58,250 nt of DNA from Balneolaceae bacterium (GCA_007694035.1 RECM01000139.1:1-58250); one strand, 5' to 3'. Counted from the stretch's first letter, positions 26,243-35,736 are shown. Numbers and translations are program-made. The notes: generated by a model not told the origin, from the letters alone.

Positions 26243-27198
26243 AATCAAAACCTATCATACTGGCGATTTTCTGTGCAGGCATGATATCGCTGATCCCGTT
26301 GGCCGGCCATGCCCAATACGATTACGGTTTTGAGTTCAGCAAAGCCGGCTCGGGCGGTCTGCAATTCCTCAAGATAGCCGTTGGCCCCAGAGAAACCGCG
26401 ATGGGCGAGGCGGGTACGGCCATTTCAAACAACATCAACTCGGTATTCTGGAATACATCGGGCCTGGCATTTATCGACAAAACCCAGTTTATGGTCAGCC
26501 ATACCAACTGGCTGGCCGGATCCACCCATAATGCAGCAGCTGTGGCGTTCCCGATCAGGGGGATCGTTATCGGTGTATCTGTTATTTCGCTGAATATTCC
26601 GTCGTTCGAAGAAACCACTGTTTTTGAACCCGATGGTACCGGACGGATGGTCAATGCCGGCGATTTGCTATTCGGTCTGGCCATTGCCCGCCGTTTTACC
26701 AATCAGCTGGTGATTGGCGGCCAGCTCAAATACGCATATGAAACCCTTGACGATTATCAGTTTGGAAACCTGTTGCTCGATATTGGCGCGGGGTACGATA
26801 CCGGCTTCCGGGATTTGCGATTCGGATTTTCGCTGCAGCATTTCGGTCCTGATATGAAAATTGCCGATCAGACATTTCGTACACCGCTGCTGTTCAGGAT
26901 CGGTGCATCCGATATTCTGGTAACGACCGACAACATGAACCTGCTGGCTACAGCAGAACTGGTGCATCCCACCGACAATGTGGAATGGGTTAATACGGGT
27001 CTTGAGCTCACCATCATGTCGACCCTTGCCCTGCGCGGCGGGTACCGGTTCAATTCCGATATATCTGATTTTACCATGGGTTTCGGTTTAAAAGGCAGGC
27101 ACCGGTCGCTGGGCGCGCTGAGTGTCGACTATGCCTACGTGCCATCCGTAACCGTATTCAAACCGGTACATCAATTCAGTGTGAGTATAAGTCTTTAA
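26239..27198 (+). CDS. PorV/PorQ-like outer-membrane beta-barrel protein
   Basis: Signal peptide followed by a FadL-like barrel with the family opening AGSGGLQFLKIAVGPRETAMGEAGTAISNNINSVFWNTSGLAF. This motif is shared with PorV (the T9SS shuttle protein) and the UPF0164 group. The start was set to ATG 26239, which overlaps the previous stop (ATGA), rather than the track's 26134, which lies inside the FnIII gene. A dedicated PorV paralogue next to a T9SS substrate suggests it delivers or anchors that neighbour at the surface, an inference from context. Confidence 0.78.
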   Translation: MKSKPIILAIFCAGMISLIPLAGHAQYDYGFEFSKAGSGGLQFLKIAVGPRETAMGEAGTAISNNINSVFWNTSGLAFIDKTQFMVSHTNWLAGSTHNAAAVAFPIRGIVIGVSVISLNIPSFEETTVFEPDGTGRMVNAGDLLFGLAIARRFTNQLVIGGQLKYAYETLDDYQFGNLLLDIGAGYDTGFRDLRFGFSLQHFGPDMKIADQTFRTPLLFRIGASDILVTTDNMNLLATAELVHPTDNVEWVNTGLELTIMSTLALRGGYRFNSDISDFTMGFGLKGRHRSLGALSVDYAYVPSVTVFKPVHQFSVSISL

Positions 27199-27202
27199 AA
27201 AA

Positions 27203-30200
27203 ATGAAGCAATTTATCCTTCTAATAATATGTCTGTTCATGCTGCCTGCAGCCGGATCAAGCCAGTATATTGATCTGTTACCCGATGGAACAGTACCGGT
27301 CTGGATGGTAAGCGGACCATATGAACAGCCGCACATCGGTTTTGGAACACCCGCAGATTTTGATCCTGTCGATGAAGCCACCGTGAAACCGGTATGGGAT
27401 GATAACTGGTTTCCGCAGCAGGTCTCCAATAATGGTTTTCTTGATTTCAACGACATAATCGGATGGAAAGTGAATACCAGCGAGCCCGAAAAGATTTGGA
27501 GCGCGAGGGCTGCGTATGCTTCGGCCAACATCATAAGCGACAAAGCGGGGGAAGCCACATTATGGTTTGGAGGTAATTCACGCATCAAAATTCTGCTGAA
27601 TGGTGAACTGGTGTTTATGTCCGATTCGGACGAAAATGCTGTTGTTGACGCCCGGTCGGTAACAGTGCAACTCAAAGAGGGCAGCAATCTGTTGCTCATA
27701 CGCACTACCCAGTCGCATATGAACTTCAATATTGTGATTTTCGAAGAACTGAGTTATGATTGGGGATTTTTTGCCAGGCTTGAGTCGGATTCACAGCATC
27801 TGAAGGTGGTTCATCCGGCATCACGTGCTCTGAACGCAGAACTTATTTCCACATTCTTTTACCGTGAGCTCAATGGCAAACTGCATCAACGTCACGATGT
27901 ATATGTGACTAATACACAGCAGGGCCAATCCGGCTCGGTTACCCTTGATATGAAGGGCAATCACATTAATCTGGATCTGCCGGAGGTTCCGATGGGGGTG
28001 TCGCGTCACGAGTTGTGGGTACCGGAAACGGACAGTGATCAAAGGCTTGGTTTAATGATTCGTGTGGGGGATACCAGCAGAAGGGTGGGTGTAACCCTTT
28101 ACCCACGACCTAAATATGAACTCCATCTGATGTTTCTAACACACACCGATATCGGATATACCCATACTCAGCCCGTAGTGCGCGAAATTCATATGAAAAT
28201 TCTGGATGATGTAGTTGCCCTGTGCGAATCCGATGAAACCTTTAAATGGACTATAGAGACGATCTGGTCGTTGCAGGCCTACTATGAAGGGCGAACAAGC
28301 AATCAGTTCCTGAAATTAATTGAACTGATCCGTTCAGGCAGGGTAGCAGTTTCACCATTCTACACCAATCCCTTCACCGGCATGGTCAGTGCCGAAGAGT
28401 TGATCCGCTCTTTCGACAGGGCAAATTACTTTGCAGAAACCTATCAGATCACCTATGATGCGGCTGTATATAACGATGTGCCCGGGCAAACCTGGTTCCT
28501 GCCCCAGCTGTTGCGCGATCAGGGGGTTTCCTTTCTTGTAAACGGCCTGAATGAGGTGTATGGTGACTATAAACTGCAAAAAGCCATACCTAAAGTGATG
28601 TACTGGCAGGGCGACGATGGTACGCAGATTCTGCACTATAGAACCGAATCGTATAACGAAGCAATGGCCTACGGTTTGGAACGCGGCAACAGTGCAATTG
28701 AACACCGTATGTGGCAGCGAATTGCAAAACTTGAAGCGGCAGGATATCCCACGAACAGGATTCTGCTGAATTCTGCGTTTGGCGATAATCTTGGAATCCC
28801 GATGCGCCAGTGGGAAGCGCATAAACGCTGGAACCATGAATATGCCTGGCCAACATTCATACCTGCTACGGTGAGCTCCTTTGCACAGGCACTCGGTGAC
28901 TTATCCGGCAAAGAGATACCGGTAGTTACCGGCGACGCCATATCTGACTGGGATATCTATTTCCAGGGCGAACCGGACCGTATGCAGCGTTACCGGCAAA
29001 CTCAGCATAACCTTTTTGCCGCGGAAAACCTGGCTGTGATTTCCGCGATGCAGCATCCCGACATCAGTACCATGAAAGAGTCGATCGACCGGGCTTACGA
29101 TATGCAGCTGCAGTACAGCGGGCATGGCAGCGGACTGGAATACGGGTATGGGTCGGATCTTGAAAATGAGCGTGCTTTCGATTACCGGGAAGCCTATGTG
29201 AGTGAGGCTTTTATTGAAACATTACAGGCGCTGGAAAGGTCGGCTTACCGAACTATGAACAGGCAGGCTGCTCTGGAAGGGGAATTCGCCGTCGTGCTGA
29301 ATCCCCATGAAGTGAATGTGGATTTTATAGCAGAACTTGGTCTGAAACCTGCATGGGGAGAACACTATGGTGTTGAAGATGCCATTTCGGGTAACTGTAT
29401 TCCTTCAGTAGTAAGGGACCATATACTCAGATTTCTGGCTGAAGATATACCTGCGCTGGGGTGGAAGAAATTCAGGCTGGTTCCGGCCTGCGAAACCTCA
29501 AAATCCACAGAGCTTAAGGCGGGCCCGGATTATATCGAGAATGGTGAGTATCGCATCAAAGCCGACATCGCTGTTGGCACAATTGTTTCGGTATTTAACA
29601 AGAAGCTGAATAAGGAGCTTTGGTCGCAGGAAAACGGTTTCGCTTCACCAATGCTGCAGCAGGGCGGGGCCGATAAACCCTTCACACGGCTGGTAACCGG
29701 AGGTGCCCGGGTCCAGATTACAGATGATTCGCCGGTGGCCCTGCACATGATATTGAACCGTGATGATAGCCTGTTTCCATCAACACGGTTTACCCTGCAT
29801 GATGGTGGTTCGTCCCTCGACATTGAAGTGGCAATGGACCTTAACATGCTGGAGTCTGTTGAGCAGCCGCATGCGTACTCCATATCATTTCCGGGACTGA
29901 CCGACAGGAAACACTTATATGCAGAGACAGTTGGCGGCTTCCTGGGCGGTATGTGTGATCGAATGCCGGGTCTGGGTTCCAGTGCATTCTCCATACGCGG
30001 GGTACTGAGTGTTGAAAATGGTGCACAGACACTGAGCATTGCATCACCCGAAACGCGAATTGTATTTGTTGATGAGCAAAGCATTCATTTTAACATAGCG
30101 AATAATTTTCCCGGGAATTGGAACCGGCGTGAGCCTAACGACCGGGTCATTACATCAACTTTTTCGGTCATGTTAGAAAATCAGCCTTTTCATCATGGCA

Positions 30201-30556
30201 GGGCGGCACGGTTTGGAAGGTTAACTGCCATCAAACCGGTTGTTCTGAGAGGTTGGTTTACGCACGATCCCGATTCATTCGGGGCTATGGATTTTAAAAG
30301 TGATAACATTGTATTGCAGGCTTTGCGGCCATTGGGCAGCTCCATACATGATGGTATTCTGATCCGCCTCAGAAACACGCATACCGAAAACGAAGAAACA
30401 GTCTCTGTAACAGCTCCCTGGTTAGATGGGGGTACAATAAGCCGGTCTGATTTCGCTGGGAAACATGAAATGAAACTGGACTCAGCAGGCGGTAAGATAG
30501 AAATCAGACTCAAACCAAACGAAACCGCTACACTAAAATGGATACCCGAACCCTAA
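27203..30556 (+). CDS. Secreted GH38-like glycoside hydrolase (alpha-mannosidase-related)
   Basis: Signal peptide MKQFILLIICLFMLPAAGSSQ; 1117 residues. After an N-terminal beta-sandwich region (GEATLWFGGNSRIKILLNGELVF), the GH38-type seven-stranded domain begins near residue 310 with LTHTDIGYTHTQPVVREI (metal-binding His-x-Asp). The probable nucleophile Asp lies in YNDVPGQTWFLPQLL near residue 423. C-terminal beta domains follow (VVLNPHEVNVDF, GWKKFRLV). The divergent motifs (HTDIGYT, NDVPG) place it in a poorly tested branch, so alpha-mannosidase activity should not be assumed. It lacks a T9SS tail and is probably periplasmic. It may trim the glycan before inner-membrane import. Confidence 0.72.
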   Translation: MKQFILLIICLFMLPAAGSSQYIDLLPDGTVPVWMVSGPYEQPHIGFGTPADFDPVDEATVKPVWDDNWFPQQVSNNGFLDFNDIIGWKVNTSEPEKIWSARAAYASANIISDKAGEATLWFGGNSRIKILLNGELVFMSDSDENAVVDARSVTVQLKEGSNLLLIRTTQSHMNFNIVIFEELSYDWGFFARLESDSQHLKVVHPASRALNAELISTFFYRELNGKLHQRHDVYVTNTQQGQSGSVTLDMKGNHINLDLPEVPMGVSRHELWVPETDSDQRLGLMIRVGDTSRRVGVTLYPRPKYELHLMFLTHTDIGYTHTQPVVREIHMKILDDVVALCESDETFKWTIETIWSLQAYYEGRTSNQFLKLIELIRSGRVAVSPFYTNPFTGMVSAEELIRSFDRANYFAETYQITYDAAVYNDVPGQTWFLPQLLRDQGVSFLVNGLNEVYGDYKLQKAIPKVMYWQGDDGTQILHYRTESYNEAMAYGLERGNSAIEHRMWQRIAKLEAAGYPTNRILLNSAFGDNLGIPMRQWEAHKRWNHEYAWPTFIPATVSSFAQALGDLSGKEIPVVTGDAISDWDIYFQGEPDRMQRYRQTQHNLFAAENLAVISAMQHPDISTMKESIDRAYDMQLQYSGHGSGLEYGYGSDLENERAFDYREAYVSEAFIETLQALERSAYRTMNRQAALEGEFAVVLNPHEVNVDFIAELGLKPAWGEHYGVEDAISGNCIPSVVRDHILRFLAEDIPALGWKKFRLVPACETSKSTELKAGPDYIENGEYRIKADIAVGTIVSVFNKKLNKELWSQENGFASPMLQQGGADKPFTRLVTGGARVQITDDSPVALHMILNRDDSLFPSTRFTLHDGGSSLDIEVAMDLNMLESVEQPHAYSISFPGLTDRKHLYAETVGGFLGGMCDRMPGLGSSAFSIRGVLSVENGAQTLSIASPETRIVFVDEQSIHFNIANNFPGNWNRREPNDRVITSTFSVMLENQPFHHGRAARFGRLTAIKPVVLRGWFTHDPDSFGAMDFKSDNIVLQALRPLGSSIHDGILIRLRNTHTENEETVSVTAPWLDGGTISRSDFAGKHEMKLDSAGGKIEIRLKPNETATLKWIPEP

Positions 30557-30572
30557 ACAAACACATGATACC

Positions 30573-31424
30573 ATGAAAACTAAATCTATACGAACACTGA
30601 TACCAGTAATGATCATTACTGCAATAATGGTGAGTTGCATCATTGATGAAGTTGATCAGCCAGAGAGCGTCGAAGCCGGGGCGTCATTCCTGATCACACT
30701 TGAAGCCAGAACCACCAACTCTGATGCCGCGGCGAAGTACGGGGTTGTTGGCATATTTCTGCCCATTGAATTTGAGGTCGATTCCGTGCGTTTTTCAGGC
30801 ACCATGGGCGGCGGAAGTTTTTATGAACTCATGAACGACAGCACCTCAAAGTACCCCGGGGAAGGCGGTATCAAAACAGGATGGTCTGATGTTCTGGCAG
30901 ATCTGTTTGGTGAGCAGGAAGGCTATACCTGGAGAGTATTCGAAACTGAAGAACCCCATTCCACGGGCGATACAGAAGAACATTCCCATACGATCGAGAT
31001 TTTCGCCAGGGCTGGAATGACTCAGGGTGAGTACGGGCTCGGTTACGTGATTACCGAATCCGCTCTCGATTTTACCGACGATAGCATGTGGGGCGACAGC
31101 TTCGACAACATGATCACCGTGGTTGAAGCTACATCGATCGAACGCCATGATGAAGTGGCTTCATCGTTTACCCTGAATCAAAACTATCCGAATCCGTTCA
31201 ACCCTACTACAGTCATCAGCTATACGCTTGCAGAACACAGTGATGTGGCTCTTGAAATTATCGATATCAACGGCCGGGTTGTGAATACCCTGGTAAATGG
31301 GCCGCAGATGGCCGGTAAGTATGATGTGACAGCAAATATGTCGCAACTGCCCAGTGCTGTCTACATGTACCGTCTTACGGTGAATGGGCAGAGTCAGGTC
31401 AGGAAAATGACCCTTTTAAAATAA
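30573..31424 (+). CDS. DUF4961-like protein with both a lipobox and a T9SS sorting domain
   Basis: The N-terminus has a lipoprotein-type signal with Cys at residue 22 (IMVSCIIDE). The middle reads ASFLITLEARTTNSDAAAKYGVVGIFLP, resembling the DUF4961 domain found in Bacteroidota polysaccharide loci. The C-terminus is a type A sorting domain (FTLNQNYPNPFNPTTVISY, VYMYRLTVNGQSQVRKMTLLK). Having both signals is unusual, because T9SS cargo is normally cut by signal peptidase I. A glycan-binding surface role is plausible from context, but the function is unknown. Confidence 0.65.
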   Translation: MKTKSIRTLIPVMIITAIMVSCIIDEVDQPESVEAGASFLITLEARTTNSDAAAKYGVVGIFLPIEFEVDSVRFSGTMGGGSFYELMNDSTSKYPGEGGIKTGWSDVLADLFGEQEGYTWRVFETEEPHSTGDTEEHSHTIEIFARAGMTQGEYGLGYVITESALDFTDDSMWGDSFDNMITVVEATSIERHDEVASSFTLNQNYPNPFNPTTVISYTLAEHSDVALEIIDINGRVVNTLVNGPQMAGKYDVTANMSQLPSAVYMYRLTVNGQSQVRKMTLLK

Positions 31425-31433
31425 ATAAAGTGA

Positions 31434-31466
31434 GGTTGCCGGATATGCATCAGTGTTCCGGCAACC
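31434..31466 (+). terminator. GC-rich hairpin between the exported and cytoplasmic gene blocks
   Basis: GGTTGCCGG and CCGGCAACC form a perfect 9-bp stem with a 15-base loop in the widest gap (54 bases) of the rightward operon. No T-run follows, so it may be a weak terminator or an mRNA-stabilising or processing element rather than a full stop. Confidence 0.5.
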
Positions 31467-31478
31467 CGCTTACCTTCT

Positions 31479-32531
31479 ATGATAAAAGTAATAAATGTAG
31501 CGGATCTTGGGCCTTTGTTTACGGAAAACGATCATCAGATGGTCGGGCAGGACGGTGCTTACAGTATCCCCACCGATAAAGGACTGCTCTTTTTTTTCGG
31601 CGATACCATAATCGGCAAGCGCACTCCCAAAGTTAGCCTGTGGTACCCCGATGGCAAGCCCATTGAAAACCGCCCTATGGAGCGGTTCGGTGAAATTATC
31701 GACATGCCGGTAAATTGCGGGCTCCTTTTCAGAAGTACGAATGATTTTGAATACATACTGAATGAGGAGGGTAAAATTCGTGAACTGGTTCCTTCATTTC
31801 CCCATGAAACACCCGACAAATGGCGGGTTTGGTGTATGCACGGTATACAGATTGGCAAAAAACTCTACCTGTCGTACATAAAGGTGAAGATGCTCGAAGA
31901 AGGAATGGCCCCGGTCAATTTTGAAATTCACGGGTCGGGTATTGCCGTGGGCGATACAGACACATGGAAGTTTACACGCATTCTTGACAACGGGCACCGT
32001 TCAATATGGACGGCCGATCAACCCATGTTCTCATCAGCCATTCTCGATGGCAACGACGGATGGATCTACCTCTATGGTGTTCGGAATGAATCGGGTAATC
32101 AAAAATGCTACCTGAGCAGGGTAAAGCCTGATGATATTGAACAACCGGAGAAGTACAGATATTGGGATGGATCGGGCTGGAACAGGGATATCAGGTCGGT
32201 ACAACCGGTAATGTTCGATATGCCCAATGAAATGTCGGTATCGTGGAATATTTATCTCGGCTGTTGGCTGGCAGTCTACAGTGAGGGCACCGGCGGGCGC
32301 ATTGTAGCATGTACCTCGCAAAGACCTGAAGGGCCATGGAGCAACCCTGTGCTATTGCACACAGTTGAAATGCCGGAACATGATCTGCCATATCCACGGC
32401 TTATTTATGCGGCGAAAGAGCATCCGGTGTTGTCGAAGAATAATGGCAGCATATTATGGATTACCTACATAGAATTTGAAGAATATTTTCCTCATCTGCT
32501 CGAAATAAAAATCGAAAAATCAACTACTTAA
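31479..32531 (+). CDS. DUF4185-family beta-propeller protein, possible glycosidase
   Basis: A 350-residue protein without a signal peptide. GQDGAYSIPTDKGLLFFFGDTIIG at the N-terminus and repeated propeller strands (YLSYIKVKML, GWIYLYGVRN, CWLAVYSEGTGGRIVACTS, GPWSNPVLL) match DUF4185. Some DUF4185 proteins are now known as endo-D-arabinanases (GH183), with an Asp-containing FxxGD motif near the N-terminus like the FFFGDT here. It is the first gene after the internal hairpin and the first of the apparently cytoplasmic enzymes. The substrate is unknown, and a role on imported oligosaccharides is inference. Confidence 0.68.
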   Translation: MIKVINVADLGPLFTENDHQMVGQDGAYSIPTDKGLLFFFGDTIIGKRTPKVSLWYPDGKPIENRPMERFGEIIDMPVNCGLLFRSTNDFEYILNEEGKIRELVPSFPHETPDKWRVWCMHGIQIGKKLYLSYIKVKMLEEGMAPVNFEIHGSGIAVGDTDTWKFTRILDNGHRSIWTADQPMFSSAILDGNDGWIYLYGVRNESGNQKCYLSRVKPDDIEQPEKYRYWDGSGWNRDIRSVQPVMFDMPNEMSVSWNIYLGCWLAVYSEGTGGRIVACTSQRPEGPWSNPVLLHTVEMPEHDLPYPRLIYAAKEHPVLSKNNGSILWITYIEFEEYFPHLLEIKIEKSTT

Positions 32532-32545
32532 TCGTTTAATTTTAT

Positions 32546-34612
32546 ATGATTCCAACTTCAGCCCGCCTGGGCAGTGATGTGCTTGTTCACCGGCACGGCG
32601 ATATTTTCAACCCGCCGGGGCTCACTAATTTTATCGGTACCACACAAATCGATCTTGAACCGGTGGCCATCCGGTCAGTCAACTTTCCGCCATTTGGCAG
32701 TGGCGATGCCGTTACGGCAGGGCTGTTTCTGAACGACCGTTTTTGGGCGTCCTACGGGGTTCCTGTACACATTCAGTGGTTCCCCGACCGGATTGTGCGC
32801 AGTACTGAGGCCGACGGACTGCGTGTTGAAACCATAACTACCATACCGTTTCACAGTAATGCGGTACTCATTAAAATCGCGATAAAAAATCTGAGCGGAA
32901 CCCGCCGCGATGTGCCGGTGCGACTGGGTATAAGCGGCTATGTTACAAAAGCGGTAAGGCCATGGAATGAGCCAACCGCTCCTGCCGAAGGTGATAACAT
33001 CGTCGAAACCGATAACAGCCGACCGGCCATAATCCATAAAGCGGCAAACAGCAGCGCTGTTAGGATACAGGGACTGGCAGATGCCGGGAACGCATCTGCC
33101 AATCCGGTGCAATTGAAAACGGTACTGGGGCTTGAGGCCGGCGAGGAGAAAATTTTCTGGTATCTGAATGTGACCGAAGATACCACTGAAAAAGCGTTCA
33201 GCACGTTCGATGAACTGGCCGCGAACCCCCAAAGGGTACAGGATGAAGTACGCGCAGGCTGGGATCGTGAAATTTGTGACATTTTTACCCCAGGTAATGC
33301 TTCATACTCCGGGTCGATGCCCGTACTTGAAACCGATGAAGCCGATATCCTCCGAATGTACCATATGGCCATTCTTGGTGTTGTCTATTTCAGGAGAGAC
33401 AATCCTGCATCGGTATACGGCCGCGCTTACGATACCCTCATGCCCAAATACTGGCAGACGGTTACTTTCATCTGGGATTATGCCCTGAGCGGACTAACAC
33501 ACGCGCTTCTCGATCCGGGAGTAATGACCAGGTATATGGAGACCTGGATGAACATGGACATCCACAAACATTTCGGTACGGAATATCTGACGGGCAAACC
33601 GGTCGGCCCCTGGTACTCAGTAAACGACTTTGCGATGACATCGCTCATCAAAGATTATCTGCGTTGGAGCGGTGATTTGAAATGGCTGGGAAAAGGAATT
33701 AAAACGGAGTCTGGTGAACAGCCGGTTTCCGACTTTCTGGTAAGGTTCTCAGAAAATTACAAGCAATTTCTCACCCCCGCCGGGCTGGCCGACTATGGCG
33801 GGCTAAACAATCTGCTTGAATGTGTTAGCACCTACATCCACGAAGTGGCCAGTTTGAATGCTGCCAATGTATTTAATCTGCGCTATACCTCCGAAGTGCT
33901 CGACCTGCTGGGGGAAAAAGAAAAAGCGGCTGCCCACAGGGCCGAAGCCGGAGCGCTGGTGGGGCAGGTTAATAAATTGTATGCCGATGGCAAGGGGTTC
34001 TGGCATACCCGTTTCCCCGGCAATAAATTGGTCGAAGTTCGCCATATCTACGATTTCATTACCATTCTGAATACCATTCCCGACGACCTCACGGCCAAAC
34101 AGAAAGAAGAAATGACCCGCTTTTTTGTTGAGGAGATGCAGACCCCTACCTGGTTGCGGGCATTATCGCCCAAAGATGCCGATGCCATGTTCAGCGTCCG
34201 GCCAGATCATCAGTGGAATGGTGCCTACCCGGCATGGCCGGCCCAGAGTGTTACCGGGCTGTACAGGATCGGGCAGCATGAACTGGCATTTCAATGGCTG
34301 AAAGGCCTTGCAAAAACAGCAAATCAGGGTCCGTACGGGCAGGCACACTTTACGGAAGAGGTGCTGAAACCCGAAAACGGCGGTGCGATCAAAGCATCAC
34401 CGGATATACCATGGATCAACGACTGGATCTGCTCAAGCAACGGCAGCTGGACCAACATTATCATCGAATCCATATTCGGGGTAAAAGCCGGGTTGGGTGG
34501 AATTACAGCTGAACCCCGGTTCGGCGCATTCGACAAAAACGCGGTTCTGCGTGGGCTCCGTTACCAGGGTAAGTTGTATGATGTAACCCGGAAAGGGATC
34601 AGTAAACAATGA
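32546..34612 (+). CDS. (alpha/alpha)6-barrel glycoside hydrolase-like protein
   Basis: 688 residues, no signal peptide. The N-terminal ~250 residues look like a beta-sandwich. The remainder is a helical toroid with aromatic and acidic motifs of clan GH-G/GH-L type enzymes: FIWDYALSGLTHALLDPG, GPWYSVNDFAMTSLIKDYLRWSGD, DYGGLNNLLECVSTYIHEVASLNA, MFSVRPDHQWNGAYPAWPAQSV, and SPDIPWINDWICSSNGSWTNIIIESIFGV near the C-terminus. The general layout recalls GH63, GH37 and MGH1-like families, but I cannot fix the family. It overlaps the esterase gene by 4 bases. Probably cleaves an imported oligosaccharide. Confidence 0.65.
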   Translation: MIPTSARLGSDVLVHRHGDIFNPPGLTNFIGTTQIDLEPVAIRSVNFPPFGSGDAVTAGLFLNDRFWASYGVPVHIQWFPDRIVRSTEADGLRVETITTIPFHSNAVLIKIAIKNLSGTRRDVPVRLGISGYVTKAVRPWNEPTAPAEGDNIVETDNSRPAIIHKAANSSAVRIQGLADAGNASANPVQLKTVLGLEAGEEKIFWYLNVTEDTTEKAFSTFDELAANPQRVQDEVRAGWDREICDIFTPGNASYSGSMPVLETDEADILRMYHMAILGVVYFRRDNPASVYGRAYDTLMPKYWQTVTFIWDYALSGLTHALLDPGVMTRYMETWMNMDIHKHFGTEYLTGKPVGPWYSVNDFAMTSLIKDYLRWSGDLKWLGKGIKTESGEQPVSDFLVRFSENYKQFLTPAGLADYGGLNNLLECVSTYIHEVASLNAANVFNLRYTSEVLDLLGEKEKAAAHRAEAGALVGQVNKLYADGKGFWHTRFPGNKLVEVRHIYDFITILNTIPDDLTAKQKEEMTRFFVEEMQTPTWLRALSPKDADAMFSVRPDHQWNGAYPAWPAQSVTGLYRIGQHELAFQWLKGLAKTANQGPYGQAHFTEEVLKPENGGAIKASPDIPWINDWICSSNGSWTNIIIESIFGVKAGLGGITAEPRFGAFDKNAVLRGLRYQGKLYDVTRKGISKQ

Positions 34613-35736
34613 TTGTAAGCATCAAATGGCCTGTTAATGCGGGGGAAACCCCGCCTGTTCTGCTAGGCGATTTTACACAGTGGGAACCTGTTGAGGGTAC
34701 TGCCGTGAATGGCCGGCTGGAGTGGCAATTTGATGTGGAATACGATGCACGCCTGGAATACTGTTTTATGACCGGTGATAATCGGCTCATACCCGATCCC
34801 GCTAATGAAAACAGGGTGATGAACGGACTTGGTGCCATGTCTGAACTTGTAATGCCGGGTTATGAGTATCATCCGGTTTTTGAACCGTTCCGGCACGGTG
34901 TGAAAAGTTCCACTGACCATCTGAATAAGATCAGCATCACAAGCAGGCATCTGGGATATATAAAAGAAGTCTGGATTGTGGAAGCAGGCAGGGATGCGTC
35001 ACTATTGCCAGGCGGACAAAACCCGGGAATAAGTCTATTATCGGGGAAATTGACCGGCCGGATGTTTGAAAAAAAGGGTACCGGGTTTATAGATAACCCG
35101 GGAAAATCAGGCATAGCCCCGTTTCTTCTGGTTTTTCAGGACGGGTTGGATTACCTGGAGTTCGCGCATGCCGAAACGGTTCTTCATTATTTGTTTAACA
35201 ACAAACTGATACCGCCAACAGTGGCCCTGTTTGTTAACCCGCCAAACCGCCATGCCGGGAAAAAACCCGACAGGATGACCGAATACGGCATGAACCCGTT
35301 ATACGCGGCCTTCATAGCCGAGGAACTGATTCCGCGGTTCAGCAACATTACCAATCGTGCAATCATTGGTGCCTCCTATGGTGGCTTGTGTGCCATACAT
35401 ACCGCCATGCTCTATCCCGGTTTATTTTCAGCCGCCTACAGTCAGTCGGGTTATGTGGGATATAACAGCGACGCTCTGTTTGAACTGGTCGGTCGTTCAG
35501 ATAAATCGGTAAGCATATACACGGATATTGGCACCTGGGAACGCTCGGTGGGCAGGTCGTTTCTGGATAACCGTGAACTCGACTTTTTAGCTGCGAACCG
35601 GCGATTCCGTGATATGATGCAGCAATATGATATCCCCCATACCTATTGTGAACACCATGAAGGGCACACCTGGGGGTACTGGCGGAACGGGTTGGTAAGA
35701 ATGCTGCCGGCAATCATATACGGAGACAGATTATGA
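34609..35736 (+). CDS. Esterase with an N-terminal E-set (CBM48-like) domain
   Basis: Residues 1-~90 resemble a CBM48/E-set module (PPVLLGDFTQWEPVEG...LEYCFMTGDNRLIPDPAN). The alpha/beta-hydrolase domain follows as in enterochelin-esterase/CE1-type proteins: PFLLVFQDGLDYLEFA, VALFVNPPNRHAGKKPDRMTEYG, the nucleophile in IIGASYGGLCAIHTAMLYPG, Asp in YTDIGTWE, and His in HHEGHTWGYWRNGL. It has no signal peptide and overlaps both neighbours by 4 bases. In the island it would remove acyl groups (acetyl or aromatic) from imported glycans in the cytoplasm. The acyl specificity is not readable. Confidence 0.78.
   Translation: MIVSIKWPVNAGETPPVLLGDFTQWEPVEGTAVNGRLEWQFDVEYDARLEYCFMTGDNRLIPDPANENRVMNGLGAMSELVMPGYEYHPVFEPFRHGVKSSTDHLNKISITSRHLGYIKEVWIVEAGRDASLLPGGQNPGISLLSGKLTGRMFEKKGTGFIDNPGKSGIAPFLLVFQDGLDYLEFAHAETVLHYLFNNKLIPPTVALFVNPPNRHAGKKPDRMTEYGMNPLYAAFIAEELIPRFSNITNRAIIGASYGGLCAIHTAMLYPGLFSAAYSQSGYVGYNSDALFELVGRSDKSVSIYTDIGTWERSVGRSFLDNRELDFLAANRRFRDMMQQYDIPHTYCEHHEGHTWGYWRNGLVRMLPAIIYGDRL

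Noticed and set aside
31434-31466. End of the sugar operon
   Set aside because: No T-run follows the hairpin and the downstream genes continue in the same direction and pathway, so a full terminator is unlikely.
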